Below, one piece after another: positions 9,708 to 18,539 of a DNA stretch of 64,000 bases. The position numbers and the translations under genes were made by a program. The notes below the pieces were generated by a model. The model did not search any database. It was given only the letters and a program-made list of their open reading frames with translations, and was not told the DNA's origin. The DNA is from Streptomyces lydicus (GTDB taxonomy: Bacteria; Actinomycetota; Actinomycetes; Streptomycetales; Streptomycetaceae). The stretch is taken from the NCBI RefSeq assembly GCF_000717345.1, contig NZ_JNZA01000014.1:209780-273779 (forward strand). Direction: 5' to 3'. Every line of letters begins with the position of its first letter. Positions within the stretch are counted from its first letter, which is position 1.

Positions 9708-10969
9708 CCCGCCGCCCCCGCACCGGCCACCGGCAGCTCGACCGTCAGCCGGAACGACCCCTTCGGGCCCGGGCCCGCCGTCAGCGCCCCGCCCAGCGGA
9801 TGGAGCCGTTCCCGCAGCCCCTTCAGACCGCTCCCGGGGACGGAGCCGGAGCCGGCCACCTCGGCCGGCACACCGCCGACCCCGTCGTTCTCCATGGTCA
9901 TCACCAGCACCGCGCGCTCCGCGTCGATCCGGGCCCGCAACGCACAGCTGCGGACGTCGGGCGCGTGCCGCAGGACATTGGTGGTGCCCTCGCGGACGAC
10001 CCAGCCGAGCGCCGACTCCACCTCCGCCGGCAGCCGGATGTCCTCCTCGCCGTCGATGCGGCAGTCGACGCCGGCCGCGCGCAGGATCGAGCGGGCGCCG
10101 GCCAGCTCCGCCCGCAGATCCGCCTTCCGGTAGCCGCGCACCACCTCGCGGATCTCCCGCTGCGACTCCTGGGCGATCCGCTGCACCTCCACCATCTGCG
10201 CCACCGCCTCCGGCCGCTCCCGCCGCGCCAGCTGCACGGCCAGCTCGCTCTTCAGCGCGATCACCGCCAGGTTCCGTCCCATCACGTCGTGCAGGTCCCG
10301 TCCGAACCGCAGCCGTTCCTCGGCGACCGCGAGGCGGGTCTCGGTGCTGTGCGCCGCGTCCAGCTTCCCGATCACCGCGAGCAGCCAGCCGGTCGGCCGG
10401 GTGATCACGAAGCTCCACGCGCCGGCGGAGAGCAGCAGGACCGCCAGGCCCACCGAGCTCCCCCACACGCCCGTGAACAGCCCCATCAGCAGCGCCAGCG
10501 CCGCCGCGGCACCGGCTAGTGCCGCCAGGAACACCCGCTTGGACACCACCAGGCAGTACGCCATGAAGAACGGCGTGACGACCCCGCCCATCGCCAGCAC
10601 CGCCGCACTCAGGCCGTCCTCGCCGGCCAGCCCCCGCACGGCGACCAGCGCGAACAGCAGGAACTCGGCCAGCAGCGCCAGCACCGCCGAGGCGACCAGC
10701 AGCGGCCGCGGAGTCGCGCCCCGGGTGAGGTAGCGGTTCAGGGAGCGGTTCAACAGCGGTGCCGCCAGCCCGCCGTGCAGCACGGTCAGCCCCGCGAGGA
10801 CGCCGACCAGGGTGACCGCGGTGGGGGTGCCCGCCGCGCTGCCCATGACCGGCCCCACCCCGCCGAGCAGCGAGATCCAGGGAACGGCGTACAGCGACCA
10901 GCGGAAGTACGCGTCGACCCTGCCCATATGGCTCCGCCGCTGCCACCCCGCCCGTACCCGCCGGATCAT
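9704..10969 (-). CDS. HisKA_3-type sensor histidine kinase
   Basis: A 421-residue membrane kinase of the NarL-partner type. The N-terminal half has about five to six hydrophobic segments (residues about 30-185) with short loops, so it probably senses the membrane or within it. The H-box is FGRDLHDVMGRNLAVIALK (His near 222). The ATPase domain follows with EGTTNVLRHAP (N-box) and GSGLKGLRERL (G-box). The ATG at 10969 (MIRRVRAGWQRR) resembles the basic N-terminus usual in this family; ATG 10927 has a better GGAG site and is a real alternative. It is cotranscribed with the ABC genes upstream and the regulator downstream. Confidence 0.9.
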   Translation of the reverse strand: MIRRVRAGWQRRSHMGRVDAYFRWSLYAVPWISLLGGVGPVMGSAAGTPTAVTLVGVLAGLTVLHGGLAAPLLNRSLNRYLTRGATPRPLLVASAVLALLAEFLLFALVAVRGLAGEDGLSAAVLAMGGVVTPFFMAYCLVVSKRVFLAALAGAAAALALLMGLFTGVWGSSVGLAVLLLSAGAWSFVITRPTGWLLAVIGKLDAAHSTETRLAVAEERLRFGRDLHDVMGRNLAVIALKSELAVQLARRERPEAVAQMVEVQRIAQESQREIREVVRGYRKADLRAELAGARSILRAAGVDCRIDGEEDIRLPAEVESALGWVVREGTTNVLRHAPDVRSCALRARIDAERAVLVMTMENDGVGGVPAEVAGSGSVPGSGLKGLRERLHPLGGALTAGPGPKGSFRLTVELPVAGAGAAG

Positions 10970-11001
10970 CCGCTGCCCCCGTCCCCGCCGTACCGATAGC
11001 C

Positions 11002-11820
11002 CTAGCGCCGCGGTTCCCAGCGGAACCACCGCTGCACAGCAAACAGGGCGAGCCCGCTCCAGGCCAATCCGGTGAGCAGCTGCCGCACGGTGTCGTGCGT
11101 CGTCCCGCCACCCGTCCAGCCGGCCCGTATCAGCTCCATCGCCGGGGACAGCGGCAGCAGTTCGAGGACGCCGGCCACCCGGTCCGGAAGGACGTCGAGC
11201 GGGACGACCATCCCGGAGCCCGCCAACGACACCGCCATGAAGGGGAGTACGGCCAGCTGGGCGGCCTCGGCCGACCCGGCCAGCCGCGACGACGCCGCCG
11301 CGCACCCGACGACCGTGACCATGCCCAGCGCCAGTCCGGCGATCAGCAGGTGCGGCGCCGTCGGAAGGCCGGTGTCCAGCACCAGCCCGCCCAGGACCAC
11401 CAGCAGGACGCACTGGGCCAGTCCCAGGAACACCGCGGGCAGCGCCGTGCCGACGAGAATTTCCAGATCCCGCAGCTCTCCGGTCCGCAGCCGTTTGAGG
11501 ACGAGTTCCTCGCGCCGGGCGACATAGGCGCCGGTGAGGCCGGAGTAGACGGCGAACACCAGGACATATCCGAGAGTGGCCGGCAGCAGCACCGTTTCGG
11601 GCGAGAGCCCGGCCCGGGCCAGCGGCATTCCGGCCACCGCCTGTTTCATGGCCAGGGCCATGGCGACGGGGATGACCAACGAGGTGAACAGCGCAGACTT
11701 GTTGCGGCCGATGAGCGTCAACTCGGCCCGTCCCAGGGACAGTAGCCGCGCCACGGAACCGATTTCCGCTCCGGTTCCGGTGCGCAGATTGCCGTCCGCT
11801 TCCCGCACGCTTGCCCTCAT
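11002..11820 (-). CDS. ABC-2 type transporter permease
   Basis: A 272-residue integral membrane subunit of an ABC exporter. About six hydrophobic segments start at residues 45, 78, 125, 155, 185 and 240. It has the ABC-2 pattern, with a final loop LLPLSPAMELIRAGW before the last helix. It overlaps the ATPase stop by four bases (ATGA). Placed between the ATPase gene and a two-component system, it forms a typical actinobacterial operon that exports, or confers tolerance to, a membrane-active compound; the substrate is not inferable. Confidence 0.9.
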   Translation of the reverse strand: MRASVREADGNLRTGTGAEIGSVARLLSLGRAELTLIGRNKSALFTSLVIPVAMALAMKQAVAGMPLARAGLSPETVLLPATLGYVLVFAVYSGLTGAYVARREELVLKRLRTGELRDLEILVGTALPAVFLGLAQCVLLVVLGGLVLDTGLPTAPHLLIAGLALGMVTVVGCAAASSRLAGSAEAAQLAVLPFMAVSLAGSGMVVPLDVLPDRVAGVLELLPLSPAMELIRAGWTGGGTTHDTVRQLLTGLAWSGLALFAVQRWFRWEPRR

Positions 11821-12881
11821 GCCTTCTCCAGCCCCTTTGCAATCTGCAGAAATGCCTCTTCCAGAGAGGCCGGTCTGACATCCAGCCGGCCCAGCGCAAT
11901 CCCCTTCTCCTGCGCCCAGACCAGCACCCCGGTCGCGGCCCGCTGGAGTTCGTCCGTCCGCAGCCGGACCGTCCGCCCGGCCGTCTCGTGACCGGTGACG
12001 CCCAGTTCCGCCAGCGGGGGAAGATCCCCGAGGTGGTACCCGTCGGGCAGCTCGAAGGAGAGGTGCGAGGGGTGCGCGGCGACGACGTCGGCAACCCGTC
12101 CGGCCGCCGCGATCCGCCCCTCGTGCAGGATCGCCAGCCGGTCCGCCAGCTCCTCGGCCTCCTCCAGATAGTGCGTGGTCAGCACGACCGTGGCGCCGCT
12201 GTCGCGCAGCTCACGGACCAGCGCCCAGGTCTCGTGCCGGGCCTCGGTGTCCAGCCCGGTCGTGGGCTCGTCCAGGAACAGCACCTCCGGGTCGCCCAGC
12301 AGCGCCAGGGCCAGGTCCAGCCGCCGCCGCTCACCGCCGGACAGCTGCTTGACCCGTACGTCCTTGCGCCGCTCCAGCCCCACCCGGCGAAGCGCCTCGG
12401 CGACCGGCCGCGCCCCGGTGGTGCACCCGGCCCACATCCGCGCCGTCTCCTCGGGCGTCAGGTCGGACGGGAACCCGCCCTCCTGGAGCATCACGCCGAT
12501 CCGCGGCCGGATCCTGGCCCGCTCGCGGAACGGATCGTGCCCCAGCACCCGGACCTGCCCGGCCGTCGGCGCGGCCAGCCCCTCCAGCAGCTCCAGGGTG
12601 GAGGTCTTGCCGGCCCCGTTGGTCCCCAGCAGTGCGAACAGCTCTCCCCGCGCGACCGAGAAGTCGATCCCCCGTACGGCCTCGAACCCCGGCCGTCCGC
12701 CCGGCCGCACCCGGCCGCCCCGCTCGCTCCGTCCCTGCTCGTTCCGTCCCCGCGGGTTCCGGTCCGGCCGGGTCCGCCCGCCGCCGTACGCCCTGCGCAG
12801 TCCCGTGACGTCGATCACGTCGGCGTCGGACCACGCGCCGCTGTGCCTCGCGCCCCCGGCGCTTTTCTCCCCGATGTTCAT
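11817..12881 (-). CDS. ABC transporter ATP-binding protein with Arg/Gly-rich insertion
   Basis: A 354-residue ATPase of the DrrA/NatA exporter class. Walker A is LLGTNGAGKTS (near 84-94), the signature is LSGGERRRLDLA (near 178), Walker B is VLFLDEPTTGLD (near 200) and the H-loop is VVLTTHYLEEAEEL. The C-terminal 100 residues form the DrrA-type extension. Odd feature: between the first strand (VIDVTGLRRAYGG) and AVRGIDFSVARGE lies a ~35-residue low-complexity Arg/Gly/Asn insert. The ATG is the first gene start downstream of the operator-like repeats and opens the four-gene operon. Confidence 0.93.
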   Translation of the reverse strand: MNIGEKSAGGARHSGAWSDADVIDVTGLRRAYGGGRTRPDRNPRGRNEQGRSERGGRVRPGGRPGFEAVRGIDFSVARGELFALLGTNGAGKTSTLELLEGLAAPTAGQVRVLGHDPFRERARIRPRIGVMLQEGGFPSDLTPEETARMWAGCTTGARPVAEALRRVGLERRKDVRVKQLSGGERRRLDLALALLGDPEVLFLDEPTTGLDTEARHETWALVRELRDSGATVVLTTHYLEEAEELADRLAILHEGRIAAAGRVADVVAAHPSHLSFELPDGYHLGDLPPLAELGVTGHETAGRTVRLRTDELQRAATGVLVWAQEKGIALGRLDVRPASLEEAFLQIAKGLEKA

Positions 12882-12925
12882 GCTTCCAGCGTTTCGCCGG
12901 TCCGGGATTCCGGGCAGTGCGCCCT

Positions 12926-12951
12926 GTCATCACGGCCGATGACAAATGTCA
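12926..12951. promoter_or_regulatory. Overlapping inverted repeats upstream of the ABC/two-component operon
   Basis: TGACA-AA-TGTCA (12940-12951) overlaps a second inverted repeat, GTCATC-N6-GATGAC (12926-12943). Their position 45 bases upstream of the ATPase ATG and their symmetry fit an operator for the NarL-type regulator encoded in the operon. This is inference. Confidence 0.5.
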
Positions 12952-13011
12952 GTTGCCGATGAGCGAAGAGCGGGTAAGGAGGCGCGGGCGGAGCCGGGCA
13001 CCGGGAAATGC

Positions 13012-13044
13012 AGAAGGCCCCGGTCGCGATGACCGGGGCCTTCT
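13012..13044 (-). terminator. Hairpin terminator after tRNA-Gly copy 2
   Basis: A 14-bp perfect stem (AGAAGGCCCCGGTC / GACCGGGGCCTTCT) with a 5-base loop, just downstream of the minus-strand tRNA pair. There is no long T run, as is common in this genus. Confidence 0.7.
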
Positions 13045-13051
13045 CTTTCTG

Positions 13052-13124
13052 AGCGGACGACGAGGCTCGAACTCGCGACCTCAACCTTGGCAAGGTTGCG
13101 CTCTACCAACTGAGCTACGTCCGC
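13052..13124 (-). tRNA. tRNA-Gly(GCC), copy 2
   Basis: The 73-base sequence is identical to the gene at 8952-9024: anticodon loop TTGCCAA, anticodon GCC, no encoded CCA. It follows the unusual tRNA-Gly(UCC) by 75 bases on the same strand and is probably cotranscribed with it. Confidence 0.95.
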
Positions 13125-13199
13125 AGGCATCCACTCGGCTTTCACCGAGCGGCGCGACAGCTACTCTACCTGATCCAATGGACTGGTCGAGACTGTCAG

Positions 13200-13271
13200 A
13201 GCGGGTGACAGGGATTGCACACTGCGCCTCCCCCTTGGAAAGGGGGCGCTCTACTACTGAGCTACACCCGC
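13200..13271 (-). tRNA. tRNA-Gly(TCC) with aberrant D and T loops
   Basis: A 72-base tRNA. The acceptor GCGGGTG/CACCCGC, D stem GCTC/GAGC and anticodon stem CCCCC/GGGGG are all perfectly paired, and the loop TTTCCAA gives anticodon UCC (reads GGA). The elbow is abnormal: the D loop AGTAGTA lacks the G18-G19 pair (G18 is A), and the T loop reads G-T-G-C-A-A-T-C instead of G-T-T-C-R-A-N-Y, so base 55 is G. The T stem pairs poorly in the normal register and better if the variable loop loses one base. Paired stems argue against a dead gene. It may be a specialised, non-translational Gly-tRNA; see findings. Confidence 0.8.
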
Positions 13272-13390
13272 GTGACTCCGTGAGGTCCGGCCTTCCGGCC
13301 TCGCCCCTCGGCGTGCTCCAGACTCTAGCTGATCAGTAGGGGTGCTGTGCAAGTCGGCTCCGCCCGGCCCGAGGGACGCCGGCAAATCCG

Positions 13391-13711
13391 TTAGCGGTTG
13401 GCGGCGTTGAAGGCCTCGTAGACCTTCTTCGGGATCCGGCCGCGCGGCGGGACGTCCATCTGGTTCGAGCGGGCCCAGGCGCGGACGGCCGCGGGATCGG
13501 GGGTCACCGCGGTCCGGTGGTACGCCTTGCCGGACTTCGCCCGCTTGCGGCCGGCCTCGACGAACGGGGCGAGTGCGCCGCGCAGTTTCTTCGCATTGGC
13601 GGGATTGAGGTCGATCTCGTACGACTTCCCGTCCAATCCGAAGGTGACCGTCTCTGCGGCTGCTCCTCCGTCGATGTCATCGGAGAGCGTTACTACTACG
13701 CGCTGCGCCAC
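13391..13711 (-). CDS. lsrL: Lsr2-family nucleoid-associated protein
   Basis: A 106-residue Lsr2-type DNA bridging protein. The N-terminal dimerisation part begins MAQRVVVTLSDDIDGG, followed by the beta strands VTFGLDGKSYEIDLN. The C-terminal domain has the AT-hook-like core: WARSNQMDVPPRGRIPKKV, where the usual RGR binds the minor groove of AT-rich DNA. Streptomyces carry two such proteins; position next to purS fits the second paralogue, LsrL, from memory of gene order. The GTG start has AAAGGA upstream. The adjacent gap is unusually AT-rich, consistent with autoregulation. Lsr2 proteins silence foreign and specialised-metabolite genes. Confidence 0.9.
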   Translation of the reverse strand: MAQRVVVTLSDDIDGGAAAETVTFGLDGKSYEIDLNPANAKKLRGALAPFVEAGRKRAKSGKAYHRTAVTPDPAAVRAWARSNQMDVPPRGRIPKKVYEAFNAANR

Positions 13712-14011
13712 GGATATCGGTCCTTTCGTGGAGCAACCCCGTGTTGACGTGGAGTGATGCTCCGGATCCGGCTGATTGGGATCAATGCTTTTTCATTTGT
13801 ACAGCGATGGGCATTGCATTGTGAAGCCCAGTTAATTTCGTCAGCGTGTCTTCCCGCAATCCGGACTCCGGATCTTTTCGAGGATTTTTCCAGCGGTCCA
13901 CTCCTGCCGATACCGGGCCGTGATCGGACGGCCAGGATATCTATGCGCGTAGATTTTCGAACACGGTACTGTGAGGACACCGCCTTACGCACCACACCAC
14001 CGGGAGTGCCA
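13712..14011. other. AT-rich intergenic region between lsrL and purS
   Basis: Clearly richer in A and T than the surroundings, especially about 13760-13900 with several T runs. It has no convincing gene; a minus-strand frame here looks random. It must contain both divergent promoters. TACTGT at 13967-13972 is a possible -10 for purS. Confidence 0.6.
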
Positions 14012-14257
14012 GTGGCACGCGTCGTAGTCGACGTCATGCTCAAGCCGGAGATCCTCGACCCGCAGGGCCAGGCGGTGCAGCGCGCACTGCCACGCCTGGG
14101 CTTCGAGGGGATCGCCGACGTCCGTCAGGGCAAGCGTTTCGAACTTGAGGTGGAGGGTCCGGTCGACGAGGCCGCCCTCGCTCGCATCCAAGAGATGGCC
14201 GAGACCTTCCTCGCCAACACCGTCATCGAAGACTTCACCGTGCGGGTCGACTCATGA
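14012..14257 (+). CDS. purS: Phosphoribosylformylglycinamidine synthase subunit PurS
   Basis: The 81-residue small subunit of FGAM synthase. It dimerises and bridges PurQ to PurL, helping ammonia transfer. The sequence shows the family pattern: [19 protein letters not shown], then [17 protein letters not shown] and VIEDFTVRV. The GTG start is set by GGGAG five bases upstream; the open frame continues upstream into the AT-rich gap but without homology. The stop overlaps the purQ ATG by four bases, so purS-purQ-purL form one coupled operon. Confidence 0.95.
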   Translation: MARVVVDVMLKPEILDPQGQAVQRALPRLGFEGIADVRQGKRFELEVEGPVDEAALARIQEMAETFLANTVIEDFTVRVDS

Positions 14258-14930
14258 CCTCGCGGATCGGAGTCATCACCTTCCCCGGCACGCTCGACGA
14301 CCGCGACACCCAGCGCGCGGTCCGGGTGGCCGGCGCAGAGGCGGTGCCGCTGTGGCACCGCGACAAGGACCTCAAGCAGGTCGACGCCGTGGTGCTGCCC
14401 GGCGGTTTCTCCTACGGCGACTATCTCCGGGCCGGGGCCATCTCCCGGTTCTCGCCGGTGATGGAGACCGTGATCGAGCAGGCGAAGGCCGGTATGCCGG
14501 TCCTCGGCATCTGCAACGGCTTCCAGGTGCTCACCGAGAGCCACCTGCTGCCCGGCGGCATGCTGCGCAACAACCACCTGCACTTCATCTGCCGCGACCA
14601 GAAGCTGCGGGTGGAGAACGCGGACACCGCCTGGACCACGGATTACACCGCCGGCCAGGAGATCTCCGTACCGCTGAAGAACATCGACGGCCGGTACGTC
14701 GCCGACGAGCGCACGCTCGACATGCTGGAGGCCGAGGGCCGGGTCGCCTTCCGCTACCTGGACGGCAACCCCAACGGCTCGCTCCGCGACATCGCCGGCA
14801 TCACCAATGAGGCGGGCAACGTCGTCGGCCTGATGCCGCACCCCGAGCACGCCGTCGAGCCGCTGATCGGTACGGGTCGTACCGACGGCCTCGGATTCTT
14901 CACCTCGATCCTGAAGAAGCTGGTCAACGC

Positions 14931-14934
<4 letters not shown>
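14254..14934 (+). CDS. purQ: Phosphoribosylformylglycinamidine synthase subunit PurQ (glutaminase)
   Basis: A class I glutamine amidotransferase, 226 residues, supplying ammonia to PurL for FGAR to FGAM conversion. The nucleophile is Cys87 in GICNGFQVL; the His/Glu partners are in [12 protein letters not shown] (His196, Glu198). [16 protein letters not shown] near residue 48 is the PurQ oxyanion region. It is translationally coupled to purS and purL by ATGA overlaps, which fits stoichiometric production of the complex. Confidence 0.97.
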
Positions 14935-17180
<2,246 letters not shown>

Positions 17181-17189
17181 TCGTCCGGA

Positions 17190-17230
17190 AGGAGCCGCGG
17201 CCCGCACGTACGGTGCGGGCCGCGGCTCCT
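17190..17230. terminator. Terminator of purSQL
   Basis: An 18-bp perfect GC-rich stem (17190-17207 with 17213-17230) and a 5-base loop, ten bases after purL. It has no T tract, which is common for actinobacterial terminators. Confidence 0.75.
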
Positions 17231-17266
17231 GCCATGAATCCGGCGGCGCGCGGGCCGCGGCCCCAG

Positions 17267-17272
17267 TAGCCT
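17267..17272 (+). promoter_or_regulatory. Putative leaderless -10 (maleylpyruvate-isomerase-like gene)
   Basis: TAGCCT lies seven bases before the ATG, with no ribosome-binding site, matching the leaderless pattern seen at purD and purF. Confidence 0.45.
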
Positions 17273-17279
17273 CGGCGCC

Positions 17280-18077
17280 ATGTCTCCCGCCCGCGGTACG
17301 TCCCGCACCCGCAGCTACGACCCCGCCAGGACCCGCGCCGCCGTCGCCGCACAGCTCGCCCATGTGCGCGCGGCCGTAAGGGAGTTGACCGCCGAGCAGT
17401 ACGCGCTGCCGACGCGGCTGGGGGACTGGACGGTGCGGGAGCTGGTGGCGCACCTGTCCATGGCCCTGGGCAGCGTGGCGCGCAGCCTGGAGCTGCCGAC
17501 GCCGTCGCAGGCGGAGGCCACCCTGCAGGAGTATCCGTTCGCGTCCGCGCCGTTCGCCGCCGCGGTCGACGAGCGCACTCGTGAGCTGGCCGCCGGCGAC
17601 GATCCGGCGGAGCTGCTGACCCGCACCGCCGACGAGTTCGAGCGGATCCTGGCCGAGCAGCCCGACGACCGCCTGCTGGCCGTACGGCCCGGTGCGATGC
17701 GGCTCGGTGACTATCTGGTCACCCGCTGCCTCGAACTCGTCGTGCACGGCGACGACCTGGCGGCGGCGACCGGCACGAAGATCCCGTACGACCGCCAGGC
17801 GCTGGCCGCCACCACCCGGCTGCTGGCCGACGCGCTGGCGGTCAAGGCGCCCGGCGGGTCGGTCGAGGTCCGCGTCCCGCCGTTCGCCGTGGTGCAGTGC
17901 GTCGAGGGCCCCAGGCACACCCGCGGCACCCCGCCGAACGTCGTCGAGACCGACCCGCTCACCTGGATCCGGCTGGCCACCGGCCGTACGACCTGGGCCG
18001 CCGAGCTGGCTGCGGCGACCGTCCAGGCAGGCGGCGAGCGGGCCGACCTCAGCGGCTACCTCCCGGTGATGAGCTGA
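17280..18077 (+). CDS. Mycothiol-dependent maleylpyruvate isomerase-like / sterol-carrier family protein
   Basis: A 265-residue protein of the DinB/MDMPI-N superfamily. The N-terminal helical bundle (about 15-180) has LGDWTVRELVAHLSMALGS and LVTRCLELVVHGDDLAAATG, including the His residues expected to bind a metal. The C-terminal ~80 residues (LAVKAPGGSVEVRVPP ... TDPLTWIRLATGR) match the sterol-carrier-like domain that follows MDMPI-N in actinobacteria. These proteins are thought to be mycothiol-dependent enzymes; the substrate is unknown. It lies between purL and purF but need not act in purine synthesis. Confidence 0.8.
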   Translation: MSPARGTSRTRSYDPARTRAAVAAQLAHVRAAVRELTAEQYALPTRLGDWTVRELVAHLSMALGSVARSLELPTPSQAEATLQEYPFASAPFAAAVDERTRELAAGDDPAELLTRTADEFERILAEQPDDRLLAVRPGAMRLGDYLVTRCLELVVHGDDLAAATGTKIPYDRQALAATTRLLADALAVKAPGGSVEVRVPPFAVVQCVEGPRHTRGTPPNVVETDPLTWIRLATGRTTWAAELAAATVQAGGERADLSGYLPVMS

Positions 18078-18539
18078 GCCCGGGCCGCCCCGGGACGGCG
18101 CCGCGCGGAGCGGCGTCGTGTATCTCACACCGGAACTCCGGCGCCGGCGTACGGCATTCGGCACGTACGGCGCGGAAGCGACATTCCGGGCGGGCGGCGG
18201 GAAGCTCCGAGGGAGCGATGAAAGGCCAGCTCAGAGGGGTGGCCGCAAGATCCCGGCGGGCTCGCCGTTACCCGTAGCTACGCCGCTGATGCGCAGTGGC
18301 AGAGGGCATCGGCGAGGCCGGCGCGGTCGACGTCGCGGCGCCGTCGGAGGTGCCGGGCGAGGCGGGCCGGCCGGTGACGTGCCAGGCGCGCCAAGGGATG
18401 TGGGCTCTGCGGGGGCGGACATCGCGGCCGAATAGCCGTGGCCACGTCAAGCAGGCTTCCTGCGCCATTCATGCACTCATCCAGATTCGCGGGCATCCCC
18501 GGTTCGGATGAATGCGCGACCTGCCCTAGACTCGGGGGC
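18078..18539. other. Intergenic region upstream of purF
   Basis: About 460 bases with no supported gene; the short frames here are Arg/Gly-rich and lack ribosome-binding sites. The right end carries the purF -10. Several GC-rich inverted repeats occur (for example near 18130-18190), but no known riboswitch was recognised. Confidence 0.5.
18527..18532 (+). promoter_or_regulatory. Putative -10 element of purF (leaderless)
   Basis: TAGACT, a good TANNNT match, ends seven bases before the purF GTG. A run of G between them is too close to serve as a Shine-Dalgarno site. Confidence 0.55.

Noticed and set aside
8952..13271. Genomic island or prophage integrated at the tRNA-Gly genes
   Set aside because: No integrase, excisionase or phage gene, and base composition matches the core; only the tRNA duplication is unusual.
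13696..14043. Minus-strand 115-codon frame in the lsrL-purS gap
   Set aside because: No ribosome-binding site, no recognisable sequence, and it covers both divergent promoters.
18118..18435. 105-codon frame upstream of purF
   Set aside because: Arg/Gly-rich random composition with no ribosome-binding site; more likely non-coding.
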